64,000 bases of DNA from Gp6-AA40 sp035649635 (GTDB lineage: Bacteria > Acidobacteriota > Vicinamibacteria > Vicinamibacterales > UBA2999): positions 1 to 64,000 of the forward strand of contig DASRJE010000165.1 of assembly GCA_035649635.1 (NCBI GenBank). Reading direction: 5' to 3'. The stretch's first letter is position 1. Each line of letters starts with the position of its first letter. The translations under genes and the position numbers were made by a program. The notes under the pieces are model-generated. The model had not been told where the DNA came from, made no database searches, and saw only the letters and a program-made list of their open reading frames with translations. Positions 24,721 through 33,477 of this stretch are shown piece after piece.

Positions 24721-26319
24721 TTAGCGTCCGTCTGGCAACGCCAACGCAATGATCGTTTGACCCGACGCGACGACCACGTACTGCTTGCCGTTGTGCATGA
24801 AGGACATCGGACCGGCTCGCAGCCCAGCTCCCGTCTGCAGACGCCACAGGTTCTTGCCGCTCGCCGCGTCGAATGCCATCACGTTGCCGTCTTCTTCACC
24901 CGCGAAGACGAGGCCTGATGCCGTGCTCAACGTTCCGCCGAACGACGGCCGTGGGTACTTGAATTCCCAACGCACAAGTCCGGATACCGGATCGATCGCA
25001 CGGAGCGCACCGTAGCCAGGCTCGCCAGGAATCGTCTCGACCGCGCCGCCCCAATACAGGTGGCCCGGTACGAACTCCTGCGGGAATGCGTAGAACTTTG
25101 CGCACACCTCGCGTGTCGTGACATAGAACAACCCGGTCCCCGGATTGAACGACGGCGACATCCAGTTGGTGCCACCGCCCACGTCCGGACACGTCACGGT
25201 GCCCTCGGGCCCAATCCGGTTGGCTTCGAGCAGAATCGGCTTGCCGTCCTGCCCAACTTCCTGCGCCCAGGTCGTGCGGACAAATGGGCGTGCGCGAAGG
25301 AGCGCGCCGTTTGTCCGGTCCAGTGTGTAGAAGAAACCGTTGCGATTCGCCGTCATCAGCACCTTGCGCGGTGCTCCGTTGATGGTCAGGTCAGCGAGAA
25401 TGGGCACCTGCACCGCGTCCCAGTCATGCACGTCGTGCGGCGTGAACTGATAGTGCCAGCGCAGCGTGCCGGTGTCGGCGTCGAGTGCGACCACCGAATC
25501 GGTGTACAGATTGTCGCCAGGACGAACGTCGCCGAGTGAATCCGGCGCCGGGTTGCCGGTTCCCCAGTACACGAGGTTGAGCGATGGATCGTAGGCGCCA
25601 GTCACCCACGTAGACCCGCCCCCTCGCCGCCAGGCGTCACCCGACCACGAGTTGCCGCCAGGTTGTCCTGGTTCGGGCACGGTCCAGAATCGCCACGCTT
25701 TCTTTCCGGTATTCGCATCGAACGCATCGATGAACCCGCGAATGCCGTACTCGGCTCCCGCGATCCCGACGATGACCTTGTCCTTGACGATGAGCGGCGC
25801 GACGGTCGCGGTATAGCTCTTCGTGTGATCGTCGATCTCGACGTCGAACAGCACGTTACCTGTCCTGGCGTCGAGAGACAGGAGGTGGGCGTCCAGCGTC
25901 GTCATGTACAGGCGATCGCCTTGGATGGCGAAGCCGCGGTTGACACGACCGCAGCAGATGTTCAGACGCTCAGGCAATTGCCGCCGGTAGTGCCAGATCT
26001 GGCGGCCGGTTCTTGCGTCGAGTGCCCAGGCGTGGTTGTCGGGTCCGGTCAAGTACATGATGCCGTCGACGACGAGTGGCGTCGCCTCGAGACGCCCGGC
26101 GACACCAGTCTGAAACATCCATTGCACGGCGAGTCTTCCGACGTTGGCCGGCGTAATCTGCGTCAACGGACTATGTCGCTGGGCACTGTCGTCGCCGGAA
26201 TACGTCGTCCACTGGTTCGGGTCCCGCTGTTGCTGCGCCAGGACGGTTGAGAGACCAGCGCCCACCACACAGGTGAGCACGACACACGGCAACGCGAGGT
26301 GCAAGATGCGGCGTCTCAT
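24721..26319 (-). CDS. PQQ-dependent dehydrogenase (quinoprotein)
   Basis: A 532-residue periplasmic quinoprotein with a signal peptide to about residue 28 and an eight-bladed WD-like propeller. The vicinal disulfide pair is Cys122-Cys123 (NICCGRV). Metal/PQQ residues include Glu190 (GAEYGIRG), Asn256 (YWGTGNPAP) and the catalytic-region D299-W300-D301 in the TPHDVHDWDA stretch. The second Asp matches the lanthanide-type DxD signature. It oxidises an alcohol or aldehyde; the substrate is unknown. It overlaps its upstream cytochrome c gene by 4 bp, forming an electron-transfer pair. Confidence 0.9.
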   Translation of the reverse strand: MRRRILHLALPCVVLTCVVGAGLSTVLAQQQRDPNQWTTYSGDDSAQRHSPLTQITPANVGRLAVQWMFQTGVAGRLEATPLVVDGIMYLTGPDNHAWALDARTGRQIWHYRRQLPERLNICCGRVNRGFAIQGDRLYMTTLDAHLLSLDARTGNVLFDVEIDDHTKSYTATVAPLIVKDKVIVGIAGAEYGIRGFIDAFDANTGKKAWRFWTVPEPGQPGGNSWSGDAWRRGGGSTWVTGAYDPSLNLVYWGTGNPAPDSLGDVRPGDNLYTDSVVALDADTGTLRWHYQFTPHDVHDWDAVQVPILADLTINGAPRKVLMTANRNGFFYTLDRTNGALLRARPFVRTTWAQEVGQDGKPILLEANRIGPEGTVTCPDVGGGTNWMSPSFNPGTGLFYVTTREVCAKFYAFPQEFVPGHLYWGGAVETIPGEPGYGALRAIDPVSGLVRWEFKYPRPSFGGTLSTASGLVFAGEEDGNVMAFDAASGKNLWRLQTGAGLRAGPMSFMHNGKQYVVVASGQTIIALALPDGR

Positions 26320-27107
26320 GGCTGCAAAGACCTGAGATAACGAATCACATCGTCGAGTTCAGCGTCGGTCAGTTGATCGGCGTTGTAGTCGGGCATCACA
26401 GAACGCGGTTCCCGGATAACCTCGCGCAAGTCACTGTGGTCGAAGGACAGGATCTTCTCGCTCGTGTCCATGATTTGCAGCGAGAACGGATCCTCGTTCT
26501 TGCGCACGCCTCGCAGGCGGCGTCCGTCTTTCGTGACGACAGTCAATGGCCAGTAGCCGTCGGTGAAAGACCTGCTCGGAGTGCGAATTTCGGTGATCAG
26601 CGCCGTCCGCGAACGCGTCGCGCCGATGCGTGTGAGATCGGGGCCCAGCCGTCCTCCGCGGCCGCGAACCATGTGGCACTTACTGCACGCCGCTCCTCCG
26701 AAGAACAGCGTCTCGCCGTTCTGGGCGTTGCCGCGCGCGTCTTCGGCCGATGCAGATGCACTCAATGTTCGCAGATATGCGATAACGGCCCAGACCTGAT
26801 CCGGCGTGGCATCGGCGTTCTGCGCGCCGGGCATGTCGGTTCCGGGAATGCCCTGCATGATGGTCCGGAACAACTGCGCGTCGGTTCCGCCGCGTGACCA
26901 TTGACCGGTCGTGAGATCGGGTCCCCGCACACCCTTCGCATTGAGACCGTGACAGCTCGCGCACGAGGATCTGAAGAGCTGAAGGCCCTGGCCGATCGCC
27001 TGGGCGTTTCCCTGAAACGGGTTGGTGGGCTCACCCTGTTGTGCGCGAGGTGCGCTCGTCACCAGGACGATCGCGAACGTCAATGTCCACCAGGTCAGAG
27101 TGCGCAT
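26316..27107 (-). CDS. Diheme cytochrome c partner of the PQQ dehydrogenase
   Basis: A start at 27107 gives a signal peptide (about 1-22). Two haem-binding motifs are visible: Cys49-x2-Cys52-His53 (CASCH) and Cys141-x2-Cys144-His145 (CSKCH). MPG- and MPDY-containing regions provide likely Met ligands. Its stop overlaps the start of the quinoprotein gene downstream on the same strand, so it is the probable electron acceptor of that dehydrogenase. A second, similar cytochrome/PQQ pair lies at 33478-35972. Confidence 0.9.
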   Translation of the reverse strand: MRTLTWWTLTFAIVLVTSAPRAQQGEPTNPFQGNAQAIGQGLQLFRSSCASCHGLNAKGVRGPDLTTGQWSRGGTDAQLFRTIMQGIPGTDMPGAQNADATPDQVWAVIAYLRTLSASASAEDARGNAQNGETLFFGGAACSKCHMVRGRGGRLGPDLTRIGATRSRTALITEIRTPSRSFTDGYWPLTVVTKDGRRLRGVRKNEDPFSLQIMDTSEKILSFDHSDLREVIREPRSVMPDYNADQLTDAELDDVIRYLRSLQP

Positions 27108-27176
27108 GACTGCCTCTCTGTTGCCGACGCGGTGCACTGTGGAGAGCCGGAAGGATATCACTGAGTCAGTCGTTCG

Positions 27177-27202
27177 AGGCGGGTCTAATTAAAGACCCGC
27201 CT
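27177..27202. terminator. AGGCGGGTCT/AGACCCGCCT hairpin (family copy 2)
   Basis: A perfect 10-bp stem with an AATTAA loop lies between the cytochrome c start and the stop of the propeller gene on the same minus strand, so it could end the propeller transcript. No T-tract is visible. Confidence 0.5.
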
Positions 27203-27221
27203 CAACCTGACCGTGACCTGG

Positions 27222-29078
27222 CTAACGTGCGGTGGGGCCTGCCTGCGTCGGCATCGCGAAGATGAACCGGTCGCCGTCCTTGCTGACGTTCTTCCACTGC
27301 ATCGGGTTACCTGGCAGAGGACCCGGCAGGCTGAACAGAAGCCGTGGAGCTCCCGCTTTGAACGTCGGAGTCGTCGTGACCTCGACGGCCATGACTTCCC
27401 AGTTGCGGGTCATGAAATAAAGTTCCTTCCCGTCCTGCCGCCACGTGATCATGCCGATGGAGCCATCCTTCGACACCTGCACCGCGTTGCCCGGGCCTGG
27501 CGCATCAGGCTTGCTGGCATCGAACGGGCGCACGTACACCTCACCGCGATCTACGTCGGCTTCATTCGAGAGAAAGGCCAGGTAACGATTGTCAGGAGAG
27601 AAGCGTCCCTGCCCGGCGTCGTAGTCCTCGCGCAGCCAGTCGATCTCTTTCCGCTCCAACCCCTTCTTATCGTCGCCAATCGGCACGACGACGATGACGC
27701 CGGTGAAGAACGTCAGGAACTTTCCGTCAGGCGACCAGTCGGTGAGGACCATTCCTGCTCCGGGGGTGTACTGGAACAGGAGCTCGGGTTCACCGGTTCC
27801 GTCCGCCGCTTTCCGATAGATGCCGGAGAAGCCGTCTTTGGTCGACACATAGGCCACCTGCTTGCCATCGGGAGACCAGATCGGCGCGTTCTGCGGATAG
27901 ACGTCGTTGGTGATCGGCGTTCCCTTGCCGCTCGCGAGATCGATCGTCCAGATGTCGACGTTGCCGCTCTGTGGGTCGTTTCGCATGACGACCGCACGCG
28001 TTCCGTCGGGAGAGAGATTGGGCTGGTTGTAGAAACCAGGTTGACCGATCGTGCTGAGCACCTTCCCCTGCCGATCGAACATCGTCAACTGCCGCAGTTG
28101 CGGACGAGGAACAGCGATCACGAATCGCTCGCCGTCGCGACTAACGCTGGCGTTTCCCGGCCCGATAGCAGAGACGATGTCAGCGGACGGGCGGAATAGT
28201 AACGTCGGCTTGCCGAACGCCGCCGTCGAACCGCCGCCCACCTCCACGGCCATGATCGCCCGGTCAGCTGCCAGGTAATAGAGTTCCTTGCCGTCGCGTC
28301 GCCAGAACACCATACCGGTGCCACCTTGATCGGAGATCTGAACTGGTGTGGCTGGTGAGGTAGCGTTCGGATCGAATCGGATGGCGTAGACTTCGAAGCG
28401 CCCGGCTTCATTGGACGTAAACGTCATGAAGCGGTTGTCTGGCGAGAGACGCGGACCCTGTAATTGCGATTTGTTGCGGAGGACCTCGATTGGCTTGCGC
28501 TCTCCCTGCACGTTCAACGGCAGCGCGTACAAACCACCTCCCGAAAGATCGGTCGAGAAGTACGTCAGATGGCTTCCATCCTGAGACCAGTCGGTCAGCG
28601 TCATCGGCGCGGAGTTCTTGAACAGGAGCTCTTCGCTGCCCTGGCCGTTCGACGCCTTTCGGTAGAGACCGAAATAACCATCACGCAACGCAACGTAAGC
28701 GACCTGGCTTCCGTCCGGCGACCACGCCGGCGAATTGGCTCCCTCGCGCGATTTGCTGGACGTGATCTGAATGCCTTTGGCGGTGGCGACGTCGATGACC
28801 CAGAGATCGTTCGTCTCTTTGTCCAGGTCCGGTTTGATCACCGCCACGCGTTTCGTGTCCGGTGAAAAAACAGGCTGGTTGTAGAGGTCCCGTGGTCCAA
28901 CCACGCCGACAGCCTGACCCTGTCGATCGAACAAGGTCAGCTGGCGGGACTGCGTCTCCATGATTTGCGAGATGATGCGAGCTCGCTCGACGGGATCGCG
29001 CGGAAGCTGAGCCTCGCTGCTGAGCGGCGCCAGCAGCAGGACGGCGACGGTGATCGAACTCAACAATTTTGCGGACAT
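27222..29078 (-). CDS. Secreted TolB/WD40-like beta-propeller with internal duplication
   Basis: A 618-residue protein with a signal peptide (about 1-23, ending SSEA). The mature part is two related halves of about 280-300 residues. Each starts with an LxxFDRQG region, then YNQPxxSPD, SPAWSPDG or PIWSPDG, and a repeated KxLYRKA/GIYRKA-type strand. Blades end LSPDNRFMTF and FSPDNRYLAF. Such propellers lie in the periplasm or outside the cell. No active site was recognised. Its start overlaps the DUF6152 gene's end by 19 bp. Confidence 0.8.
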   Translation of the reverse strand: MSAKLLSSITVAVLLLAPLSSEAQLPRDPVERARIISQIMETQSRQLTLFDRQGQAVGVVGPRDLYNQPVFSPDTKRVAVIKPDLDKETNDLWVIDVATAKGIQITSSKSREGANSPAWSPDGSQVAYVALRDGYFGLYRKASNGQGSEELLFKNSAPMTLTDWSQDGSHLTYFSTDLSGGGLYALPLNVQGERKPIEVLRNKSQLQGPRLSPDNRFMTFTSNEAGRFEVYAIRFDPNATSPATPVQISDQGGTGMVFWRRDGKELYYLAADRAIMAVEVGGGSTAAFGKPTLLFRPSADIVSAIGPGNASVSRDGERFVIAVPRPQLRQLTMFDRQGKVLSTIGQPGFYNQPNLSPDGTRAVVMRNDPQSGNVDIWTIDLASGKGTPITNDVYPQNAPIWSPDGKQVAYVSTKDGFSGIYRKAADGTGEPELLFQYTPGAGMVLTDWSPDGKFLTFFTGVIVVVPIGDDKKGLERKEIDWLREDYDAGQGRFSPDNRYLAFLSNEADVDRGEVYVRPFDASKPDAPGPGNAVQVSKDGSIGMITWRQDGKELYFMTRNWEVMAVEVTTTPTFKAGAPRLLFSLPGPLPGNPMQWKNVSKDGDRFIFAMPTQAGPTAR

Positions 29079-29446
29079 GCCGACACCACCTTCCCATCAG
29101 GCAACGAGAGCGTGCGCAGGAGTCCGGCGTTGGACCCATCACGGGCGCGGCTGACCTCTGCCGTGACGACCTTGCCGATCGCCTGTTCCACGTCGACCTT
29201 GTTGATGTCTCGTGTGCGGAAGAAATTCGGGGGAGGTCCCTCGATCGACCAGGGTTGCACCTTGTCGCCGACCTTGGCGTCGACGTAGACGAATATGTGC
29301 GGATTTCTCCAGTCCATCTTGGTAAGCGTGCCGGTCAGCGTCACTCGATCCTTGAAATCGAACAGGGCTGACATGTTGTGATGCGCCCATGCGGACCCGG
29401 CAAGCAGCAATGCTGCGAGCGCAAAGACGGTGGTTCTGTGGTTCAT
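29060..29446 (-). CDS. DUF6152 family secreted protein
   Basis: The ATG at 29446 gives 128 residues. A signal peptide ends in GSAWA, and the mature protein would begin HHNMSALFD. The NPHIFVYVDAKVG segment and a GPPPNFFR segment match the paralog at 24263. A C-terminal cysteine pair (SACPQNC) is present here but not in the paralog. It is co-transcribed with the downstream propeller through a 19-bp overlap. Confidence 0.75.
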   Translation of the reverse strand: MNHRTTVFALAALLLAGSAWAHHNMSALFDFKDRVTLTGTLTKMDWRNPHIFVYVDAKVGDKVQPWSIEGPPPNFFRTRDINKVDVEQAIGKVVTAEVSRARDGSNAGLLRTLSLPDGKVVSACPQNC

Positions 29447-29778
29447 GAACGCCCTCCTGCTGCCCAATACGGTGTTGACGGCGGGAAGTTCTCGTCAAAG
29501 GACGTGCCATAGCCTTGCTGCAGCCGGAAGGCGGGACACCGCGAGCAAATCGGCGGTTTACGCTGCCGTGATGCGTGGACCTGTTCGATCGTGGGACGGA
29601 GTCGTCCGGCCTCGCGCGACAGGAACAGATGTTAGTGTCCGGCTTTAGCCGGGCTCTCACGCGTCATGCGCGGGAAGCGGAGTTGGCGTTCACGATTCAC
29701 TGGACACCCACAGACACCCGACGGCTCGTTCACGATTCACTGCCTGACACCCGACCGCTCGACTACCATGACCTCGGT
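29447..29778. other. Intergenic region with repeats, no gene
   Basis: The gap upstream of the small membrane protein contains a CCGGCT-TT-AGCCGG hairpin (29639-29652) and two GTTCACGATTCACTG repeat copies (29688-29755). No convincing coding frame was found. Confidence 0.45.
29688..29755. repeat. GTTCACGATTCACTG direct repeats, left pair
   Basis: Two copies start at 29688 and 29728, each followed by CCTGACACCCGAC or a variant. Matching copies sit at the other side of the 139-residue gene (30179-30237). Confidence 0.7.
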
Positions 29779-30198
29779 ATGACGGCGACGTCCGGACCGC
29801 ATCAGCGGCTGGCCAGCTACACATTCTGGGTTCTGGTCCTTTACGCACCCATCGAGACGTGGGCGTCATGGCCCGAGCTCTACTCCCCTTACTATCTCGT
29901 CGACCTCATCGCGATGGTCCTGTTGACGCTCGGCGTTCTGAGATCGCGACAGCGCCGTGCCTTGCCCGCGCTGGGATTGCTGACCGGTGGATGGGGATGG
30001 CTGGGCGCCAACGGATGGCGAGCAACCGCCGATCGCTTCGAGGCGCTGAGGGCGGGTGAGTCGCTCGAGTTTGGCGCGGCCGAGATGTGCTTCGTTGTCT
30101 GCGGGACGGTCGCGGCGATCGTGGGCCTGGCGTGGTCGCTGCGCGCCATCGCGGGCCTGGCGCGCGATCAACCCGTACATTCACGATTCACCGCCTGA
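29779..30198 (+). CDS. Small hypothetical membrane protein
   Basis: The ATG at 29779 gives 139 residues with about three to four hydrophobic segments (YTFWVLVLYAPIETW, LVDLIAMVLLTLGVL, ALGLLTGGWGWLGANGW and VVCGTVAAIVGLAWSL). No family was recognised. The final VHSRFTA residues and stop are encoded by the flanking direct repeat. The gene sits like a cassette between paired direct repeats. Confidence 0.5.
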   Translation: MTATSGPHQRLASYTFWVLVLYAPIETWASWPELYSPYYLVDLIAMVLLTLGVLRSRQRRALPALGLLTGGWGWLGANGWRATADRFEALRAGESLEFGAAEMCFVVCGTVAAIVGLAWSLRAIAGLARDQPVHSRFTA

Positions 30199-30237
30199 CA
30201 CCGACGGGCGTTCACGATTCACTGCCTGACACCCGAC
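30179..30237. repeat. TTCACGATTCAC direct repeats, right pair
   Basis: Copies start at 30179 and 30210. The first contains the 3' end of the small membrane-protein gene, and the second ends just before the stop codon of the dehydrogenase on the opposite strand. Confidence 0.7.
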
Positions 30238-30239
30238 GT

Positions 30240-31625
30240 TCACGCGGTCATGATTGCGGTCACGGTAGTGCGATAGGCGACTTCCTCGTAGGCGCCCAGC
30301 ATGTCCTGGAGCGGAACGACGCGCGTGACGAGCGACTTGGCGTCGTAGCGGCCGCTGTCGAGCATCGCGACGAAACGGGGGATGTCGCGCATCGGGTTGG
30401 CGCCGCCGGCCTGGCCGCCCGAGTGTGAGATCCCGCCGATGGCAAACAAGAACGCCGGCAGCGCGATCGTACCGCGCACGAGGCCCGTGGTGATGACGTG
30501 ACCGCCCGCGTTGCACATCTGATAGGCCTGCTGCATCGGCAGAATGCCGGTCGGATCGGGGCCCGCTTCGAGTTTGGGTCGAACGAATTCAGCGCCCGCT
30601 GCCTCGACGACGAGATCGGCGCCGGCGCCGCTGCGCCGGCCTCCTGAATCGCGACCGCCGCTCCACGCGCGGCTGGTGGGTCCATTCGAAAGGCTACGCA
30701 CGCGTTCGATGATGCCGTCGCCTTCAGCGTTCGGATCGAGCACGTGCGTGGCACCGATCTTCATGGCCAGCTCGCGTCTCGTCCTGATTGGATCGATGGC
30801 GATGATCGTCGAGGCGCCGGCGATCCTGGCTCCTTGAACGGCACTCAGCCCCAGCGGTCCGCACCCAACCACCGCGACCACAGATCCCGGCGCAACCACC
30901 GCAAGCGTTCCAGACGTCGTCGCCCCCAGTCCCGCGACGCTCACGCAGCTCAGGACCATGCCGAGGTCCACGGCAGTGGCCTTTGTGACGACGGGCACGA
31001 CCCACTCTTCGGGCGTGATCATCAATTCGGCAAGACCGCCGATGTGCGAGTTCGAGTACACGGGAGTGCCATCACGCAGATCGGCCACCGGCGCGAGATC
31101 TCCCGCGAGGTTACGACCGAGCAGTTGACACACGTCCGCGCGACCGCGCAGGCAGTGATAGCAGGAACCGCACTGCGGCGTGCCCGATACACATACGCGA
31201 TCGCCGACCTGGACCCTTCGCACTTCGGGACCGACTGCCTCGACCATGCCCACACCGCCGTGACCCTGTATGAGCGCCATGTCGTTCGTGTTGGCCCCGG
31301 CCAGGCCAGCGTTGACAGGAGTGGCTGCCCCGGTTGTGGGAGGAGCCGGCTGAATGCCGAGAACCGCGCCGACGTTCGAGTAGCACAGGTTGCAGGCCTC
31401 AGTGCGGACGACGACCTGGCGGCCGGTGACCGGGCGTAGTCGCACATCCTGCAGCGTGGTTCGTCCGCGGCCCGTCCCGAGTGAAATCCATGCGCGAAAC
31501 GTTCGTGCAGTCACCACGGCTGGCGCCTGGCCGAAGGTCGTGGCATTCTGCGAGGCGAGGGCAGCGCTCGCCACCGCGGCAGCACTTTTCTTGAACAGTC
31601 GCCGGCGTGAGAGCGATCTCGTCAT
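30240..31625 (-). CDS. Tat-exported zinc-dependent MDR dehydrogenase
   Basis: The ATG at 31625 gives a Tat signal (SRRRLFKKSAAAVASAALASQ); earlier starts would bury it. The 461-residue protein is a medium-chain dehydrogenase. Catalytic zinc ligand Cys81 corresponds to the ADH Cys46, His122 follows it, and the four structural cysteines are at 152, 155, 158 and 166. The GHE motif is GHG (residue 123). The nucleotide site is VVGCGPLG with an acidic residue in IAIDP, suggesting NAD. Export through Tat would carry a folded cofactor. Its start is divergent from the PQQ-like gene. Confidence 0.8.
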   Translation of the reverse strand: MTRSLSRRRLFKKSAAAVASAALASQNATTFGQAPAVVTARTFRAWISLGTGRGRTTLQDVRLRPVTGRQVVVRTEACNLCYSNVGAVLGIQPAPPTTGAATPVNAGLAGANTNDMALIQGHGGVGMVEAVGPEVRRVQVGDRVCVSGTPQCGSCYHCLRGRADVCQLLGRNLAGDLAPVADLRDGTPVYSNSHIGGLAELMITPEEWVVPVVTKATAVDLGMVLSCVSVAGLGATTSGTLAVVAPGSVVAVVGCGPLGLSAVQGARIAGASTIIAIDPIRTRRELAMKIGATHVLDPNAEGDGIIERVRSLSNGPTSRAWSGGRDSGGRRSGAGADLVVEAAGAEFVRPKLEAGPDPTGILPMQQAYQMCNAGGHVITTGLVRGTIALPAFLFAIGGISHSGGQAGGANPMRDIPRFVAMLDSGRYDAKSLVTRVVPLQDMLGAYEEVAYRTTVTAIMTA

Positions 31626-31664
31626 GGCGTCAGATCCCCTGAAGGGCTCAATATATACGAGCCG
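31626..31664. promoter_or_regulatory. Divergent promoter region
   Basis: Only 39 bp separate the starts of the Tat dehydrogenase and the PQQ-like propeller, so they probably share a bidirectional promoter. No clear consensus boxes were identified; the region contains an ATATATACGAG stretch that may carry a -10 element. Confidence 0.45.
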
Positions 31665-33401
31665 ATGCGTGGCGCCATTCTCGTCGCAACCTTCCTGGCC
31701 GTGGTTGTGTTGGTCTCGGATGTCGGCCATGCCAGACAGTCAGCCGTGGCCATTCCGGACACGCCGCTCAGGTTTGGCGCGTTCTCCGCGCAGTTCCGCG
31801 GCGACGGCACGTTCTCCCTTGCGGGTGAGGGCTGGCCGTCGATGCAGGGAACCTGGACGATCAACGGCGCCGAGATCGTATTGCGCCTCGCCGGCGCGCC
31901 TGCCGAGTGCGCTGACGCCGCGCGCTACACGGTTGCTGTCGACGGACGACATCTGACCTTCGCGCTCGTGAACGACACGTGCATCGAGCGCCGAATGATT
32001 CTCGATCGCAGTGAGTGGCGTCCGGCAGGCGAGACGGTCGTCGTACCCGAACGTCGCATCGTGCTCACGGCCGAACCGAGACGCGGGCCGTTGCCAGGTA
32101 CTCCCGTGTCGACGTCGACCGGCCAGTGGCCCTCATTCCGTGGACCGCAGGCGTCCGGCGTGGCGGACGGGCAGCGGCTGCCGGACACATGGGACGGAGC
32201 GAGCAGAAAGAACATTTTGTGGCGCACGCCGATCCCGGGCCTCGCTCATTCCAGCCCGATCGTGTGGGGCAATACGGTGTTCGTCACGACCGCCATCAGC
32301 AGCCGGAAGGATGCGACGTTCAAACCCGGGCTCTACGGCGACGGTGATGCCTCGGACGATCGCTCGATCCACAAGTGGGTGCTGTACGCGCTCGACAAGC
32401 GCACGGGCCGGATACGTTGGGAGCGTGTGGCGCGCGAAGGAGCTCCTCGCAACAAGCGACACATCAAGTCCACCTATGCGAGCGCAACTCCCGTCACCGA
32501 CGGTCGAATCGTCGTGGCCTGGTTCGGCTCCGAGGGTGTGCACGCGTTCGACATCAACGGCACGCCGTTGTGGCATGTGGACCTGGGCCGCGTCGACATG
32601 GGTGCCTATGACATCCCGACCTACGAATGGGGCCCCGCCAGCTCGCCCATCATCTGGAACGGTCTCGTCATCCTGCAGTGCGATACGCAGACGGACTCAT
32701 TCATGCTCGCGCTCGATGTCGAAACCGGTAAAACGGTGTGGAAGACGATGCGCGAGGAGCTGCCGTCGTGGGGAACACCGACTGTCGCAATGACGGCCGC
32801 GGGGCCGGAACTCGTGACCAATGCCTCGAATTTCATCCGCGGCTACGACGCGCGCACCGGAGACGAGTTGTGGCGGCTTGGTGGCTCCTCGAAGATCACG
32901 GCGCCCACGCCAATCTTCGCCGACGATCTCATCGTCGTCGCCAGTGGCCGCGCCCCGGAGCGTCCGCTCTTTGTTGTGAAGCCGGGATCCCGCGGTGACC
33001 TCACCCTTGCGAGAGATAAGACGAGCAGCGACGCCATCGCATGGAGCCGTTCGGGCCGGGGCTCCTATATGCCGACGCCGCTCGCTTACAGGGGACTGCT
33101 TTACCTGCTGGCGAACAACGGTGTCTTCGACGCCTACGACCTGAAGACGGGCAGGGAGATCTATCGTCAACGACTGCCGCTGGTCGGCAGTGGATTCAGT
33201 GCCTCGCCTGTGGCAGCCGATGGAAAAATCTATCTGTCCAACGAGGACGGCGACATGCTGGTCGTTCGCGCCGGCGAGAAGTTCGAGCACATCGCCACGA
33301 ACTCGATCGGCGAGCTGCTGATGGCGACGCCGGCCCTCTCCGAGGGCGTCATGTATGTCCGCGGCGCTGCGAGTCTGTTCGCGATTGGCAACAGACCGTA
33401 A
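31665..33401 (+). CDS. Secreted PQQ-like beta-propeller protein
   Basis: The 578-residue protein has a signal peptide (about 1-24). An N-terminal beta domain (about 30-145) precedes a WPSFRGPQASG motif and the propeller, whose blades carry GxVLYALDKRTGRIRWE, VHAFDINGTPLW, GKTVWKT and YDARTGDELW. It lacks the vicinal cysteines and DxD motif of true PQQ alcohol dehydrogenases, so cofactor binding is doubtful. A BamB-like or binding function is possible. It is transcribed in the same direction as a cytochrome c gene. Confidence 0.75.
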   Translation: MRGAILVATFLAVVVLVSDVGHARQSAVAIPDTPLRFGAFSAQFRGDGTFSLAGEGWPSMQGTWTINGAEIVLRLAGAPAECADAARYTVAVDGRHLTFALVNDTCIERRMILDRSEWRPAGETVVVPERRIVLTAEPRRGPLPGTPVSTSTGQWPSFRGPQASGVADGQRLPDTWDGASRKNILWRTPIPGLAHSSPIVWGNTVFVTTAISSRKDATFKPGLYGDGDASDDRSIHKWVLYALDKRTGRIRWERVAREGAPRNKRHIKSTYASATPVTDGRIVVAWFGSEGVHAFDINGTPLWHVDLGRVDMGAYDIPTYEWGPASSPIIWNGLVILQCDTQTDSFMLALDVETGKTVWKTMREELPSWGTPTVAMTAAGPELVTNASNFIRGYDARTGDELWRLGGSSKITAPTPIFADDLIVVASGRAPERPLFVVKPGSRGDLTLARDKTSSDAIAWSRSGRGSYMPTPLAYRGLLYLLANNGVFDAYDLKTGREIYRQRLPLVGSGFSASPVAADGKIYLSNEDGDMLVVRAGEKFEHIATNSIGELLMATPALSEGVMYVRGAASLFAIGNRP

Positions 33402-33409
33402 TGTCCCCC

Positions 33410-33435
33410 GGAAGCTGGAACTTGGAACCGGGAAC
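33410..33435. repeat. GGAA(C/G)-unit short repeat
   Basis: GGAAGCTGGAACTTGGAACC-type units are the reverse complement of the GGTTCC repeats at 12470 and 61621. They occur after the propeller stop and before the cytochrome c gene. Confidence 0.5.
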
Positions 33436-33477
33436 GGCAGTGGACATCAACGACGTCGTCGTGTACAAGGTGCCGAC

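Noticed and set aside
29688..30237. CRISPR-like array of GTTCACGATTCACTG repeats
   Set aside because: Only four copies, with irregular and too short spacing, a gene between the pairs and no cas genes.
31665..33401. True PQQ alcohol dehydrogenase
   Set aside because: The propeller lacks the vicinal cysteines, the metal Glu/Asn set and the DxD motif seen in the enzymes at 24721 and 34326.
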